The position numbers and the translations under genes were made by a program. A DNA stretch of 64,000 nucleotides, taken from positions 13,769,001 through 13,833,000 of the forward strand of contig JANTQA010000070.1 in NCBI GenBank assembly GCA_027625915.1. Reading direction: 5' to 3'. The stretch is from Anaeramoeba flamelloides (taxonomy: Eukaryota > Metamonada > Anaeramoebidae). Below the pieces are notes generated by a model. It saw only the letters and a list, made by a program, of their open reading frames with translations, did no database searches and was not told where the DNA came from. Position 1 is the first letter of the stretch. The number at the start of each line of letters is the position of its first letter. This document shows, one piece after another, positions 11,661-22,499 of this stretch.

Positions 11661-11871
11661 AAAAAATACCAAAATTAAAAAATGAAAATGAAAAAATAAA
11701 AAAGAATTCTAATAAAGTAAAAATAAAAAACCATCAATGTTCAAACCTAAAAAATATCCTATAAAATTATTATCAGTAACTTTAATATCTTTTCTTACAG
11801 AAAGGTCTTATAAACTAACACACTAATTAAATTTCAAAAAATCTAAAAATATATTTCTCAAAAAAATCTTG

Positions 11872-12880
11872 TTTTTTTTTTTTTTTTTTTTTTGTTTATT
11901 ATTGAAGAAGTGTAAATTACACTCTAGTTGCCCTTAGACTTAAATTTCCTTTCAGAAATTTAAGAGTAAAATCATAGATTTCACGATTATTAACAAATGA
12001 AAATAATAATAAACTGTCTCAGTTTAAAATTAATTCATTGACGTTTTTTTCATTTAATTTATTCAGAAATATTAATCTATTATTTTCATCGGAAGGACAT
12101 ACCCACAAAAAATGATCAATATTTTCTATAACTTCCTTTTGTTCGTATTTTAAACATAAAGGACAAAATTTATTTGAATTTTTATTAAATATATAGTAAT
12201 ATCTGTTTAAGCAATTGGTAAATGTCCTAAATTTTAGGATTGTTGAACTTGATGGATAGCTTAGATATTTTTGAGTTGTAAATAATTAATTTTGGTTTCT
12301 TAATATTGTGAAGTATTTTTGCACTTTCCAGCTCTTGGAATTCAATAATTCATTATATGTGTATTTATATATTTTGTTTTTTAATTCAATTAAATCTTTT
12401 AAATTCCAGTTAATTTTATTATTGGTTCGTTGATTAAATTTTATTAATTTTTCTAAATAAGGAAGAGATAAATTTTTTAATTTTTTTTTAAATTTGAATT
12501 TTTTTTTTATTTACTGAAATTACAATATTTTCAATTTTAAATTCTGTTTTATAAATAAGAATTGGCGTATTTCTGTTTATTTTGTATATTTCAGTAATGG
12601 CTGTATTCATCCAAGAATTTAAATAATTTAAAGTTTTTATTTCATAATTAAAAATTTCTAATCCATATGTTAATTGACTTAATATAAAAGATTTAAATAA
12701 TCTGATTTTTAAATTATTATTATGGGAATTGTTATTAAATAATTGTTTACGGTTATTAAATGTTTCTTTAAAAAAATCTTTTTTTTTTTTTTTAAATTTT
12801 TTAATAAAACAATATCATCACCTTTATATAACATTTTATATTTATTATTATTTAAAAATAATGTAAAATTTTTAAACTAA
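11872..12880 (-). mobile_element. 5'-truncated LINE copy with poly-A tail
   Basis: On the minus strand the copy begins within the RT C-terminus, and NRKQLFNNN and ILSQLTYGLEIFNYE are readable between about 12760 and 12600. It continues with TPILIYKTEFKIEN, then a zinc-knuckle-like CPLC...H...C block (about 12160-12090; NKFCPLCLKYEQKEV, HFLWVCPS). The 3' end, TACACTTCTTCAATAATAAAC, is followed by 22 A's on that strand (11872-11893), the tail expected from target-primed reverse transcription. Internal frame breaks show decay. With the 49.6-kb copy it defines the 3' half of the family. Confidence 0.85.
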
Positions 12881-12934
12881 TTTTTACTTTTCAAAAACTA
12901 AATACCAAAAAATAAAATTGAAAATATGTAATTA

Positions 12935-13440
12935 GAGAAGTGAAAACAATACGAGACATTAAAAACCTTAAAGAAAAGATTTTTATTTGTGAATATAAGA
13001 AAAATGATGTGTAATTTATTTTTATTGAAAATCAAATCACTTCTATTTAAGAATCACATTTTTTAAAATTAAAACTCACCCACTTATTAAAATGATGATT
13101 GATAAAATTTCACTTTTTCAAAACAGTATTCAATCAATCAAAAAACAATAATTAAAATTATCATTTTCCAATATCTAGTAAACCTCAATTAAACTCCATT
13201 ATTTATTTCAAAAAAAAATACTAGATCTACTGATGGTTCTCAAACAATTATTTAAGTATTATATAGACATTTCACTTCAATGAACTTCAGCTAGATTTAT
13301 TACCAGTTTCATAAAAAATTTGGTTATTTATAAAAAGGATTCGATTTTAAATATTTACAATTAAACAAAAATTTTCCTAATATCCACAATTAAAAATCGT
13401 TTCAGGCATTATTTTCATGTTCGGTATTTTTTTCACTACT
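12935..13440. mobile_element. TIR family D, copy 2 (about 500-bp foldback)
   Basis: The left end AGAAGTGAAAACAATAC and right end GTATTTTTTTCACTACT are inverse complements with a few differences. The interior matches the 55.9-kb copy: CCCACTTATTAAAATGATG, ATTCAATCAATCAAAAAAC, and GGTTCTCAAACAATTA near the middle. It carries no gene. Confidence 0.75.
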
Positions 13441-13649
13441 AAACAATTATTTTTATAAAAAAATGCTTTTTAATTTCAGTTTTACGATTGAAAATCGTTT
13501 ACTACAACAACCATTCAAAATCAACTTGAAAATTTATGAGAAATAGATTTTTTTTATTATCTCTTATGAAAAATTTTATCCATGTATTAAAAACCCTGAA
13601 CTGTTTCCAAAAGTTTTTGAAAAAACCTTAAAATTTTAAATATAAGATT

Positions 13650-14267
13650 AAGGTTCTCGTCATTTACCGTGGATAAACTCCATATTCAAGGGGTGACCCG
13701 AGACCAAAATAGAGTATTGTGAAATAGCACTTCTTTTGGTTGACAAAATTCAAATAACAAAAAAAAAAAATTCCATTGGATCTCTTTGAAAAAAAATTCC
13801 ACGAAGAAAAATAAGTTTAAACGAGATCTCAATTTCAAAAAATCAAAATTTAAAAAAATAATCTATCTTTTCTATTTCCAAATGGTTAAATTTCAATAAT
13901 TTAAAACAAATTGCTTTCTTGAAGTTCGCAATCAATTTAATTCGATTTAATCTGATTTTTAGTTATTTTGTAACCCTCTAAATTTGACCAAATAAGGATT
14001 ATGTAATATTCTTACGATAAAAATAACTCATCTGAAAAATGAAAAAATTGAAAAAAAAAGTCACAGAGATCTCAAAAAGTGTCAAAGACTGACACTTCAA
14101 AACTGACATTGTTGTTTTCAAAATTGTAATTCAAAACCATTCTAATTGGAAATTGAGTCTCTCTCTTTGGCGCTTATTTCTAAAAATGTCCTCACCTTTA
14201 GTTGTTGAATTTTGGAGATCGATTGTACATCAATGGTTAGTTGGTTTTTGATTGGTGTTAGGTCCTC
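13650..14267 (+). repeat. Dispersed repeat R2, copy 1 (about 620 bp)
   Basis: This repeat occurs three times: here and, in the opposite orientation, at 30567-31187 and 55149-55819. Diagnostic blocks are GGGGTGACCCGAGACC, CACTTCTTTTGGTTGACAAA, GGATCTCTTTG and, at the other end, TTTTTGATTGGTGTTAGGTC. The ends are constant among copies (GGTCCTC on one side, AAGGNTC-like on the other). It is probably a non-autonomous DNA element, though a target duplication was not resolved. Confidence 0.75.
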
Positions 14268-14274
14268 ATAAAAA

Positions 14275-14520
14275 TTACAAAATTTTTTTGCATTTCAGAA
14301 AAAAAATTTTCACCATAATTACTCTTCCCTTAAAAAATAAGTTTACCATTTTTTGGTGTTGGAAATTGACAAACAAATCTATTAAATAACTCTCATTAAC
14401 TTCGATCTTCAATTTCAAATTGTTAAAATCACAGGTTTTTAAACTCTTTAAAAAGAAGGATCGAAATATATTTTCAAATTTCCATGGTTTCTGTGATTTC
14501 TTTGCTTGAGAAAACTGCAT
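14275..14520 (-). CDS. Possible small gene or first exon, divergent from the Unc13-like gene
   Basis: An ATG at 14520 opens an 81-codon frame (MQFSQAKKSQKPWKFENIF...) that ends right at the border of the R2 repeat. Codon choice is mixed and gene-like, including CAG, TGG, TCC and ATC. It faces away from the 14808 gene across a 287-bp gap, a layout that would suit a shared promoter. GTAAAC at about 14340 could be a 5' splice site, so this may be a first exon whose downstream part was replaced by the repeat. No family is recognised. Confidence 0.3.
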   Translation of the reverse strand: MQFSQAKKSQKPWKFENIFRSFFLKSLKTCDFNNLKLKIEVNESYLIDLFVNFQHQKMVNLFFKGRVIMVKIFFLKCKKIL

Positions 14521-14807
14521 TTTTGTTTTTGTTTTTTACAAAAAAAAATTTGTCTTATTTCAGTAAGAGAAGTTGAAATTTTGATCTTATGATCTTATGA
14601 TAGAAAATGAATTTTTTATTACAAAAAACACAATTTTTTAAAAGCCAACTAATTTCTCAGTCTTCTAAAATTATACCTTTGGTTTGGAACGGCTGGAAAC
14701 AAACTCTAAGGAAAGCGAATGAGAAAAGTAAATTTATTTGAAAAAATATTGAAAGGACAAAAGAAATTTAATTTTTTCCAAATTTGGTCTTGATCTTTTC
14801 TTGTTAA
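14521..14807. promoter_or_regulatory. 5' region of the Unc13-like gene
   Basis: A+T-rich 287-bp gap holding the upstream region of the gene at 14808 and possibly a divergent start at 14520. A short ATCTTATG direct repeat lies at about 14583-14600. No defined promoter motif could be named. Confidence 0.3.
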
Positions 14808-17800
14808 ATGAACAATTTTGAAAAGGAAAGAAACCTTTTGTTGGACTTAATTTTTACGACACAACCTGAATTGTTTCATGACATACCACCACCTGATCGA
14901 GGATCCCGATCTTTGCCACCGTTTCAAAGGCCAATAAATTATAATCGTATACCGATTGATGAGTTGGTTAGATCTGTGATTGCACGAAAAACCTTCAATT
15001 TAAAGCCCTTCCACAAGCCGTTAAAAAAAAGAATCAAAGAGACTGAAGAAGAAAAAGAAGTATCAAGCAAATCAAAAAAAAAAAATCAAAAAGGAAAAGG
15101 AAAAAAACAAAACAAGAAAAACAAACCAAGGAAAAAAGAAGAAAAAGACAAAAAAAACCAATTGCAAACACAAACAAAACCGAACTCATACCTGCAAGCA
15201 ATTTATGAAACAAATGTAGTTCTAGAAAAATTTACAAAAAATTTTACAATCAAGCCAAACGAATCAGTTCAAAAAGTCTATGTATTAACACCAGAGCAAT
15301 TAAGGGACACTGCCTATGAAACGGTTTTGTGTTGTCTAAATTTGTTGCCTACCCAACAAGAAGAAAAAAAAAACAATTTGGAATCTGGGGTTATGCTGAT
15401 GAGGACCCAGTTAAGGCAAAGTAAATCTGGATCCAAACGGCTATTAACGTTATTGGAAAGGGCGTCATTGGGGTTGGGCAAACACCGAAACCGCGTTTTG
15501 TTAACTACTGTTAACTACAGGTTTTTAATGATGAAAAATGTGCAAGTGCATGACTTTCGAAATATCGACCAATTTATTAATTATGTGGATCGACAAAACA
15601 TTTTATTAACAAGATCCTTATTAGGAATTCTAAAATGGTCCTCCCAAATAAGAGACAGCGAGCGAGTTGAGTTAAGTGAGAAGGTGTTATTATGCAACCA
15701 AGAAATTAATGAATTTCTGGAATTACTGAAACTTAAAATCTCCAAAAAGGATGGCGGAGAAGAAAACAAATTAGGAATAAGGACCAACTTTGATCAAAAG
15801 GGGTGGCAAATACGCTTGAACAGATATGACGAATGTGTTGGTAGGTTCCCTACAAAATCAAATCCAATTGAGCTGATTAATTTAATTTACTCCGAAATCC
15901 TTTCGACTTTTTGGGAAATCAACGAAGAAGACGATCGGATCATTTCTGTTGAAAAACTGGAAAAATTTGATATTGACAAGCTAGCGTATTTACTGGAAAC
16001 AATTAATTCCACTTTGGGTATCGATCCCTTTTTCCAATCACTCTCACAACTACGATTTTATTTTTCATTATTTCAAAGGTCGTTAGATCCTACAAATGGC
16101 ATCCATGAGATTGATGGCCAAATAATTCAAAGTCTAAAAGAAAAAATTTTGAAAATTGGTGAATTTTATCAATCAGTTGTCAATACAAGAGAAGAGGAAT
16201 TAAAAAAATTACCAATATTTTCCAAGATAATTGAAAAGACAAAACTCGAAGATAATAAGAAGCCTGGTAACAATGAAAACTCCAAAGGAAAAAAAGAAAA
16301 AGATGAAGTTGAAGATGAAGGAATCGGGAAGGGGGGAGAAAAGACACATGTAAAGGAAAAAGATCTTGAACGGGGGGGAGGGAAAGGGGTAAAGGACAAG
16401 CAAATAAAAGAAAAAGATAATCAAAGGAAAGACAAAGATAATCAAAGGAAAGACAAAGATAACCAAACGAAAGACAAAGAGAAAAAAATTGAGAAACAGA
16501 GAAAAAATTCAAAAAAATCAACAACAGAATCACCAAGAAAACAGAAAGAAAAAGAAAAAATGAAAGGGAAAGGGAGGGAGAAGCAAAGTAAGAAAGAAAA
16601 GGTTGAGAAAAAAAAAAAAAAAACTGGATGGAAAAATAGATTTCGAGGTAACAAAAAAAAAAAAGTAAAAAGATATTCTTCAAAAAATTTAGAAGAATAT
16701 AAATCAAAACAAGAAAACGATGGGAAAGCAAAATCGAGCGTAATTAAAGATAAGGTTGAAGAAAAATCCGAAGAAGAAAAAACCAATAAACAAAAAAAAT
16801 CCAAATCTTTAACAAACAAAGTTGAAAATAATGAAGACAAAGAAGTAAAGGAAAATGATGAAAAACATGATAATTCTAACTTTAACTCTGTCCTTGTCTC
16901 TGCATCCGTCCCCGTCTCTGATTCCGATGACGACGAGGATGATGAAAATTCAGAATCTACCAAAAAAATAAAACATGAAATTTTAACTGTTAAAGAAGTC
17001 AAGGATTGTATTCAACAGATTCTATTCCAGATATTAGAAACGATATTAGATATTTTTAAAAATATTGATGCCCATTTCCCAAATGGTGGTGAGAACATTG
17101 CAGACATCATTGAAATATTCAATATGGTCACTCAAATTTTAGAACCAACTTTTGAGAACAAAGAATTAATCCAGACTGTAATTGTTGATTCTGTGACCGA
17201 AAAGAGTACAAAAATGACAAAGGATTTTGAAAATGGGTTAACTGCAAAGACCGTTTTTGAATTTTTAACCAAATTCCACAAAGCATTAAAATCGGATAAG
17301 CAATTGTATTTGGAACCATTTACAGAATATTTCCCAAATTTGGCACAAGTTTGGTTATCAACATATTTTAATTGTACAAAATTTATTATTTTGTCTTATT
17401 TCAATTCCATTGAAACCATTGAAGACGAGACACCCGCGATCATTGAAAAGATTAATAAAATTATGAACTTTTTAAAGGCAAATAATGTCCCTGAATACCA
17501 ATTAATTGATTTGTCAGAATTATTTTTAACAAAGGCAGACGAATGGCTCAAGGAAAGGAATCTCAATTTTGAAAAATATTTAGCAAAGATCATTCAGGTG
17601 GATGATTACCAAGATAAGGGGGTTGCATATTCCACATCCGTTGTTGACATGTTTACAATGTTGAATAGTTTATTATCTATAATTAAAAAATTACTCTATA
17701 AAAACACTTACTATCCGATTCTACAGCACACTTTCCAAATTGTTAAATCGAATATAGAAACATATTGTAAAGAAATTACACTAGTATTGCCTACCAAAGA

Positions 17801-18713
17801 AGAAATACTAAAATTAAAAGGCAATAAAAATAATAATTCAACAAGCAACAATAAACAGAAGGGCAAATCAATCCGAAAGAAAATAATTAAAAAAAAAAAA
17901 AAATCACAAAAACCTTGGAAAAGAGAAATAATTGTACCCTATGATCCCCGCTTTAATAAGTGGACCATTCTACAGCTGTGCTTAAGAATTAACAATTTTT
18001 ATTTTATTAGAACACATCTAAATGAGATGCTGGAAGAAATCAATGAAGAAATTAAAGAAATCAAGAATATTACAAATGAAGAAATTGAAAATTTTAATAA
18101 CCAAATTTTTGAACCAATAGAAAAATTATTAACAAAAATAGATTTCGAGTATTTAATAAACACAGTCAAATGGGCTTGTGCAAAAATCATTTTTGAAGAC
18201 TTTAAAGATTATTTAGCAGAGAGTTTATATATGCCACCATTGCATGAAAACAGAATTGAGGAAGTTCTTGATGATTTTAATCCAATCCTTAACAAAATTA
18301 ATGAATTTATTGAAGACGAAGAAATTGAAGTTCTCTTTTTTAGAGAGTTATATAAAAATTTTGTCCTTTGTGTTGAAAAAATTATTTTCGAAGGGGAAGA
18401 TAGAGTATTTGCAATGGATAGTAAACTAATATTAAAAGACATTAAAAAAATTGAAATCAATTTTATGAACAAAGACGAAGAAGGAGAAATACATGGTATT
18501 TCAGAAAAATTCGCTAATCGCCATTCCAAAAATTTGAAATTAATATTAGAAAATCTTTTTGTTCTTTCGACGGATGATCTAATCTCGGAATTTAAAAATT
18601 TAAATTCAAAGAATTCATCAAAAGAAGATAAAATAATTAATAGAGAAAATATTTATAAGATATTAAAGCACCGAGACGATAAAAAGGCTATCAAATTTTG
18701 TAAGAAATATTAA
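14808..18713 (+). CDS. Unc13/PATROL1-like (DUF810) exocytosis protein with MUN domain, 1301 aa
   Basis: A single open frame from ATG to TAA. Residues about 160-470 match the N-terminal half of plant PATROL1-type Unc13 proteins (LRDTAYETVLC, then a LLTLLERASLG block and the long helical segment to about 460). Residues about 726-1060 form MHD1, with the diagnostic STSVVDMFTMLN at about 940-952. Residues about 1148-1265 resemble MHD2, with LDDFNPILN near its start and LILENLFVLSTDDLI near its end. No C2 domain is visible, as in the plant proteins. Known relatives prime or tether secretory vesicles by opening syntaxin; plant PATROL1 delivers a proton pump to the plasma membrane. Two lysine-rich insertions, about 70-125 and about 480-720, are coded by A-rich sequence and include a run of 16 A's (16608-16623). 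They look disordered and sit between the two halves of the fold. The absence of introns contrasts with uS11. Confidence 0.88.
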   Translation: MNNFEKERNLLLDLIFTTQPELFHDIPPPDRGSRSLPPFQRPINYNRIPIDELVRSVIARKTFNLKPFHKPLKKRIKETEEEKEVSSKSKKKNQKGKGKKQNKKNKPRKKEEKDKKNQLQTQTKPNSYLQAIYETNVVLEKFTKNFTIKPNESVQKVYVLTPEQLRDTAYETVLCCLNLLPTQQEEKKNNLESGVMLMRTQLRQSKSGSKRLLTLLERASLGLGKHRNRVLLTTVNYRFLMMKNVQVHDFRNIDQFINYVDRQNILLTRSLLGILKWSSQIRDSERVELSEKVLLCNQEINEFLELLKLKISKKDGGEENKLGIRTNFDQKGWQIRLNRYDECVGRFPTKSNPIELINLIYSEILSTFWEINEEDDRIISVEKLEKFDIDKLAYLLETINSTLGIDPFFQSLSQLRFYFSLFQRSLDPTNGIHEIDGQIIQSLKEKILKIGEFYQSVVNTREEELKKLPIFSKIIEKTKLEDNKKPGNNENSKGKKEKDEVEDEGIGKGGEKTHVKEKDLERGGGKGVKDKQIKEKDNQRKDKDNQRKDKDNQTKDKEKKIEKQRKNSKKSTTESPRKQKEKEKMKGKGREKQSKKEKVEKKKKKTGWKNRFRGNKKKKVKRYSSKNLEEYKSKQENDGKAKSSVIKDKVEEKSEEEKTNKQKKSKSLTNKVENNEDKEVKENDEKHDNSNFNSVLVSASVPVSDSDDDEDDENSESTKKIKHEILTVKEVKDCIQQILFQILETILDIFKNIDAHFPNGGENIADIIEIFNMVTQILEPTFENKELIQTVIVDSVTEKSTKMTKDFENGLTAKTVFEFLTKFHKALKSDKQLYLEPFTEYFPNLAQVWLSTYFNCTKFIILSYFNSIETIEDETPAIIEKINKIMNFLKANNVPEYQLIDLSELFLTKADEWLKERNLNFEKYLAKIIQVDDYQDKGVAYSTSVVDMFTMLNSLLSIIKKLLYKNTYYPILQHTFQIVKSNIETYCKEITLVLPTKEEILKLKGNKNNNSTSNNKQKGKSIRKKIIKKKKKSQKPWKREIIVPYDPRFNKWTILQLCLRINNFYFIRTHLNEMLEEINEEIKEIKNITNEEIENFNNQIFEPIEKLLTKIDFEYLINTVKWACAKIIFEDFKDYLAESLYMPPLHENRIEEVLDDFNPILNKINEFIEDEEIEVLFFRELYKNFVLCVEKIIFEGEDRVFAMDSKLILKDIKKIEINFMNKDEEGEIHGISEKFANRHSKNLKLILENLFVLSTDDLISEFKNLNSKNSSKEDKIINRENIYKILKHRDDKKAIKFCKKY

Positions 18714-19719
18714 ATATATATTTTCCAGAATTCTTTTTTTCAATTTATAATTAGAATACAAGATTTTTTTTTTTTTTTTTTTTAATGTTCATTTTTTTTA
18801 TCTTCTTCATTTAAAATTCTAATTTAATTCCATATTTATTTTAATTTTTCGAAATATCAAACCCTTAAATAATAATAATAATGAAATTGAAATTCTTCAA
18901 TTAAATGAGTAGCAACACCATAAAGCCCACTTAAAACGAAATTTGTGAATGTTTATCAAAATTATATAGGTATTCTTAAGTTCTATAGTCTCCAAAAATT
19001 GAAATACTAAAAAATATAAAAAAAATTATTTGTCTTCAATTTTATTTTAATATTCTAAAAAAAAATTGTCAAATGGCGAAAAATTGTCAAATCGGTTTGA
19101 ATTGTGAGATGGTAGTGAAAAGGAAAATTTTTCAAATATTTATTTTTTTACATATTTTTTAATGATCAATGGAGATATATAAAATTGAAATTCACCAAAC
19201 TCGATTAATACACGATTGGTTTAAATCTTAAAGTCAATTTTATATGAAATGGAAAAAGCAATGCATCAAAAAATTCATTTTTACTAATGTCTACAATTAA
19301 AATCTCAAATTTGGGATAAATTGAACATGCTTAAATTTATATTTGTTATTATTCAATTCTATTTTGATTACAATAATCAATCTAATTTTAGTGGGCTTTG
19401 TTTTTGTTTTAAAATGAAAAGAAAAAAAAGACAATAAAAAATTAATTTGAATCTGAGAACATTTACTACTGTTTTACAATTAAAACCGATTTGACATTTT
19501 TTTTCCAGAATGGTTATATATATAATTTGACAAATTATCATCTATTAAATTGGAAAATTTAATGTAATTTTTTTTCGTATCATCAAATCCAAATTTTAAT
19601 CAAAAATTATATCCTATCATTTGTGTATTGTGTAGTGGTCTCAACCAACCTGACCATTATCTTTTTAAAGGTCAATATTCTAATTCACTTTATCCATAAT
19701 TTTACAAAATTATTGGGGT
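18714..19719. other. 3' flank of the Unc13-like gene
   Basis: A run of about 19 T's follows the stop codon (about 18764-18782). Beyond it is A+T-rich sequence with two fragments of the ACTAAT..TACAATTAAAA subterminal motif (about 19282 and 19467), probably worn-out ends of inverted-repeat elements. No gene was seen. Confidence 0.5.
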
Positions 19720-20260
19720 TTTATTATTATTCTTCTTCTTCAAGAATTCCAAATTAGACTCAGAATATCCATTTTACTTGAATTTTCTTCAAAGGGAATT
19801 TAAGAGTAATATCATAGATTTCACGATGTTCATAAGAAAGATATATCCAAATTTTCATCAAGTTCAAAAATTAAAAGTAAAAAAAGAAAAAGAAAAAGAA
19901 AGAAATGTAAAAAGAGTTTATATGAACAATTGGTCAAAAATCAAAAAAAAAAAAACAAATCCAATCTTTAATTAAGAACACCAAAAATAACATACACGAT
20001 ACTTTTGGTTGATTTAATTTAATTTTATAGTTGATCTTGAATGTTCATTTATGTGATTGTTATTTATTTGATATTCTTTCTTTTTTCTTCTTGATCTGAT
20101 CTGTTTTAAACTTTTGGTATTTTTCACCTTCGCTTTTTTGTTTTTATTTTCAAGTTATACATGTGTTGTGTAAAAGTATTCCAGTTTTGGAAAGTAACCA
20201 CTTTGTCTTTTTCCTTTGTAACTCTATTTATTGATAAAAAAACAATTAGCGAGATCGAAA
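19720..20260 (-). mobile_element. Non-autonomous retroelement with a LINE 3' tail, copy 2
   Basis: Same structure as 9160-9870. On the minus strand a 5' body (AGTTACAAAGGAAAAAG, AACATTCAAGATCAACTA, TTGACCAATTGTTCATAT) joins a LINE-derived tail (GTGAAATCTATGATATTAC). The tail has an internal deletion relative to copy 1. An incidental plus-strand frame at 19778-19975 is not considered a gene. Confidence 0.55.
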
Positions 20261-21399
20261 AAAGTGAAAAAAACAAATTTTTATAACTTGATCAATATTT
20301 AGAAAAGAAAAGAAAAAAGAAAATTTTATTATAATTCTAAATGTTTTCTTACAAAGTTGATGAAAAAAAATCTGATTTGGGCTTGAATATTTTTTTAATG
20401 AGACCAATAATCTGAAAGAAAATTCTATCATTCCAGACAGAATTGACACCTTTTGAAAAGAATTACTTATTCTAGAATTTTCAAAATATCACTGCATATC
20501 TACTATAAAACATCTAACAAATACGAGTTATGAATCAGGTCTATAATATTAAAAACAAAAATATAATTCTCTGAAACCTTGAACAAATTAAAAAAAAACA
20601 AAAAATCTATCTATGGAAAAATAAAAAAGAAAAAAGTAACTTTACATCTTCAAAACCTTACCTAAAACCAAGAAATCATATTATTAATAAGAACGGATAC
20701 AATCAATTAATCGTAAAAAAAGAACAGTAAAACAGTCTTCGTGCCCTTCAAAATGAATTAGAAATTGTAATAGAGATAAGAAAAACTCCAAAAACTATCT
20801 GGTTTTAATATAAACAAAAAAATTTTCAAACTAAAGAGAAAGTTTAATTCAAGCAGAATAAATAGATACTTTCCCAACTCAAAGTATTATAATTTTACCT
20901 TCACAAACATAATTTATTTAGTTTGATATCATTTTTTTAAATAATTTATAATATGTTAAAATAAATATAAATAGATACTTTTTCCATTTTTTATTATTTT
21001 CTTTGATTTAGTAAAAAAAAATTTTTTTTTTGTGATATTTTTGTTACTTTTATGAAAAAATCTTTTATTATTAAACTGTTAAAGACAACAAAATTCTTTT
21101 CTTATTTTGAAGAGGCCAAAAAATACTAAACTATCGAAAAGTATTTGAAAGGTACAATCAAATTTTGATAATTTTGGGTGATTTCTTGAATTTTTTTTAT
21201 TCAAATATTGTTTTTTTTTTTGATTTACAGTGTTTTTAATAAAGATACCCAAAGATTGGTAATTATAAGATCAATAAATATTTTTTTTTACCATTTCAAG
21301 GAGTATAATCTTCAAAACATACATCTTAAAAGCTACTTCCCACTCAAAAGGATGTTAAATTTTGCGTTTTTTACTTAACTTTTCAAAAATAATTTTCAT
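20261..21399. other. Gene-free stretch
   Basis: A+T-rich sequence with no frame, hairpin or recognised repeat that could be supported. Confidence 0.5.
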
Positions 21400-22035
21400 T
21401 CTGAAGAAATTGATAACAAATTTACGTTTTTTTTAAAGAATATATATCCCAAAGACCAAGAAAACACCAAAAATGGAAAACTGATCAAATACTTTCTATT
21501 AATACAATTAAAAAAACAAAATGAAAAAATTAAAATAAATGAAGTTTCAATTTAACTTTTTCTTGAATACATTTTTTGTCAAAATAATTGAATTCAAAGT
21601 TGAAATTATGTATATTTCTAGATACACTATCTTATTTTAACTCATTTACTAAAACAAATTCTAAATTATGGGAATTTTCTTTTCACAAAAGGGACCACTT
21701 TGGTTTTCAAATGTTTTTTTTTTATTTTTAAATGGCAAAATTTAAAAAAAAAGTTAAACTAAAAAGATAAACTCTCTGGAAAAGCATTCTAATTTAATAT
21801 ATTAGCTTATTCTTTGATACCAAAATTTTCTCAACCCCAATTTTTCAAAGAAAAAATAAAAAACTGTTAGTAATTTCAAAAAATATTTTCGATATTCAAA
21901 AGTTGAGAGTGTTTTAATTCTAAAAAAATTTATCCCAATGGTTAATTGAATTAAGTTATCAGGCTAGATTTTGAAAAATATTAATCAGAAAAAAATAGTG
22001 CTTAATTATATTAAGGATATATATTATTTTTAATT
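21400..22035 (-). repeat. Dispersed repeat R1, copy 2 (inverse of 11035-11660)
   Basis: Reverse-complement counterpart of the repeat at 11035-11660, with TAAACTCTCTGGAAAAGCAT and AAAAGTTGAGAGTGTTTTAA as landmarks. The two copies enclose the Unc13-like gene in opposite orientation, about 10 kb apart. Confidence 0.7.
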
Positions 22036-22499
22036 TTATTAAGGACATATAAAATATCCACAAAAAAAAAAAAAAACAGATCTTGATGAAAAAATTTAAA
22101 AAAAAAATACTTTAAGTTGTTTTTAAATACAAGTTCAAAATTATAAAATATTTCAAACTTGTTAAAGATAACTGCAAAAAATATTTAGAACAACTTTGGA
22201 ATTTTTTTGTGTTTATAGACTTCTAACTGAAATTTGTGAAATATTCAAATTTAATTTTGGAAGGATCTTTGAAAGTAAAATTTTTTTACAATTTTTGAAA
22301 ATTTTGTATTTTTTGTATTTTTTAGTAATTGAAATTATAATGATTCAAATTTAACTAAGAATATAAAACACTTTCAAAGAATGTTTTTGTGAACATTTTC
22401 ACTGTGTTAAATAAAAAAAATTGACCTTAAAACTTGTCTAAATTTAATTTTGAATCATTTTTTCAATTTTTAAATCGTAAAATATTTTTCTCTTTTCAA
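22036..22499. other. 5' flank of the coiled-coil gene
   Basis: A+T-rich sequence with no recognised element. The open frame of the next gene extends leftward to a TTG at 22434, but the first ATG is at 22500. Confidence 0.5.

Noticed and set aside
16169-17002. Several minus-strand open frames, up to 186 codons, antisense to the Unc13-like gene
   Set aside because: They are Ser/Phe/Leu-rich shadows of lysine/glutamate-rich coding sequence on the other strand and show no domain.
11035-22035. One giant 11-kb transposon carrying the Unc13-like gene between long inverted repeats
   Set aside because: No transposase or target duplication was seen, and the arms are as diverged as other old dispersed repeats, so chance placement is simpler.
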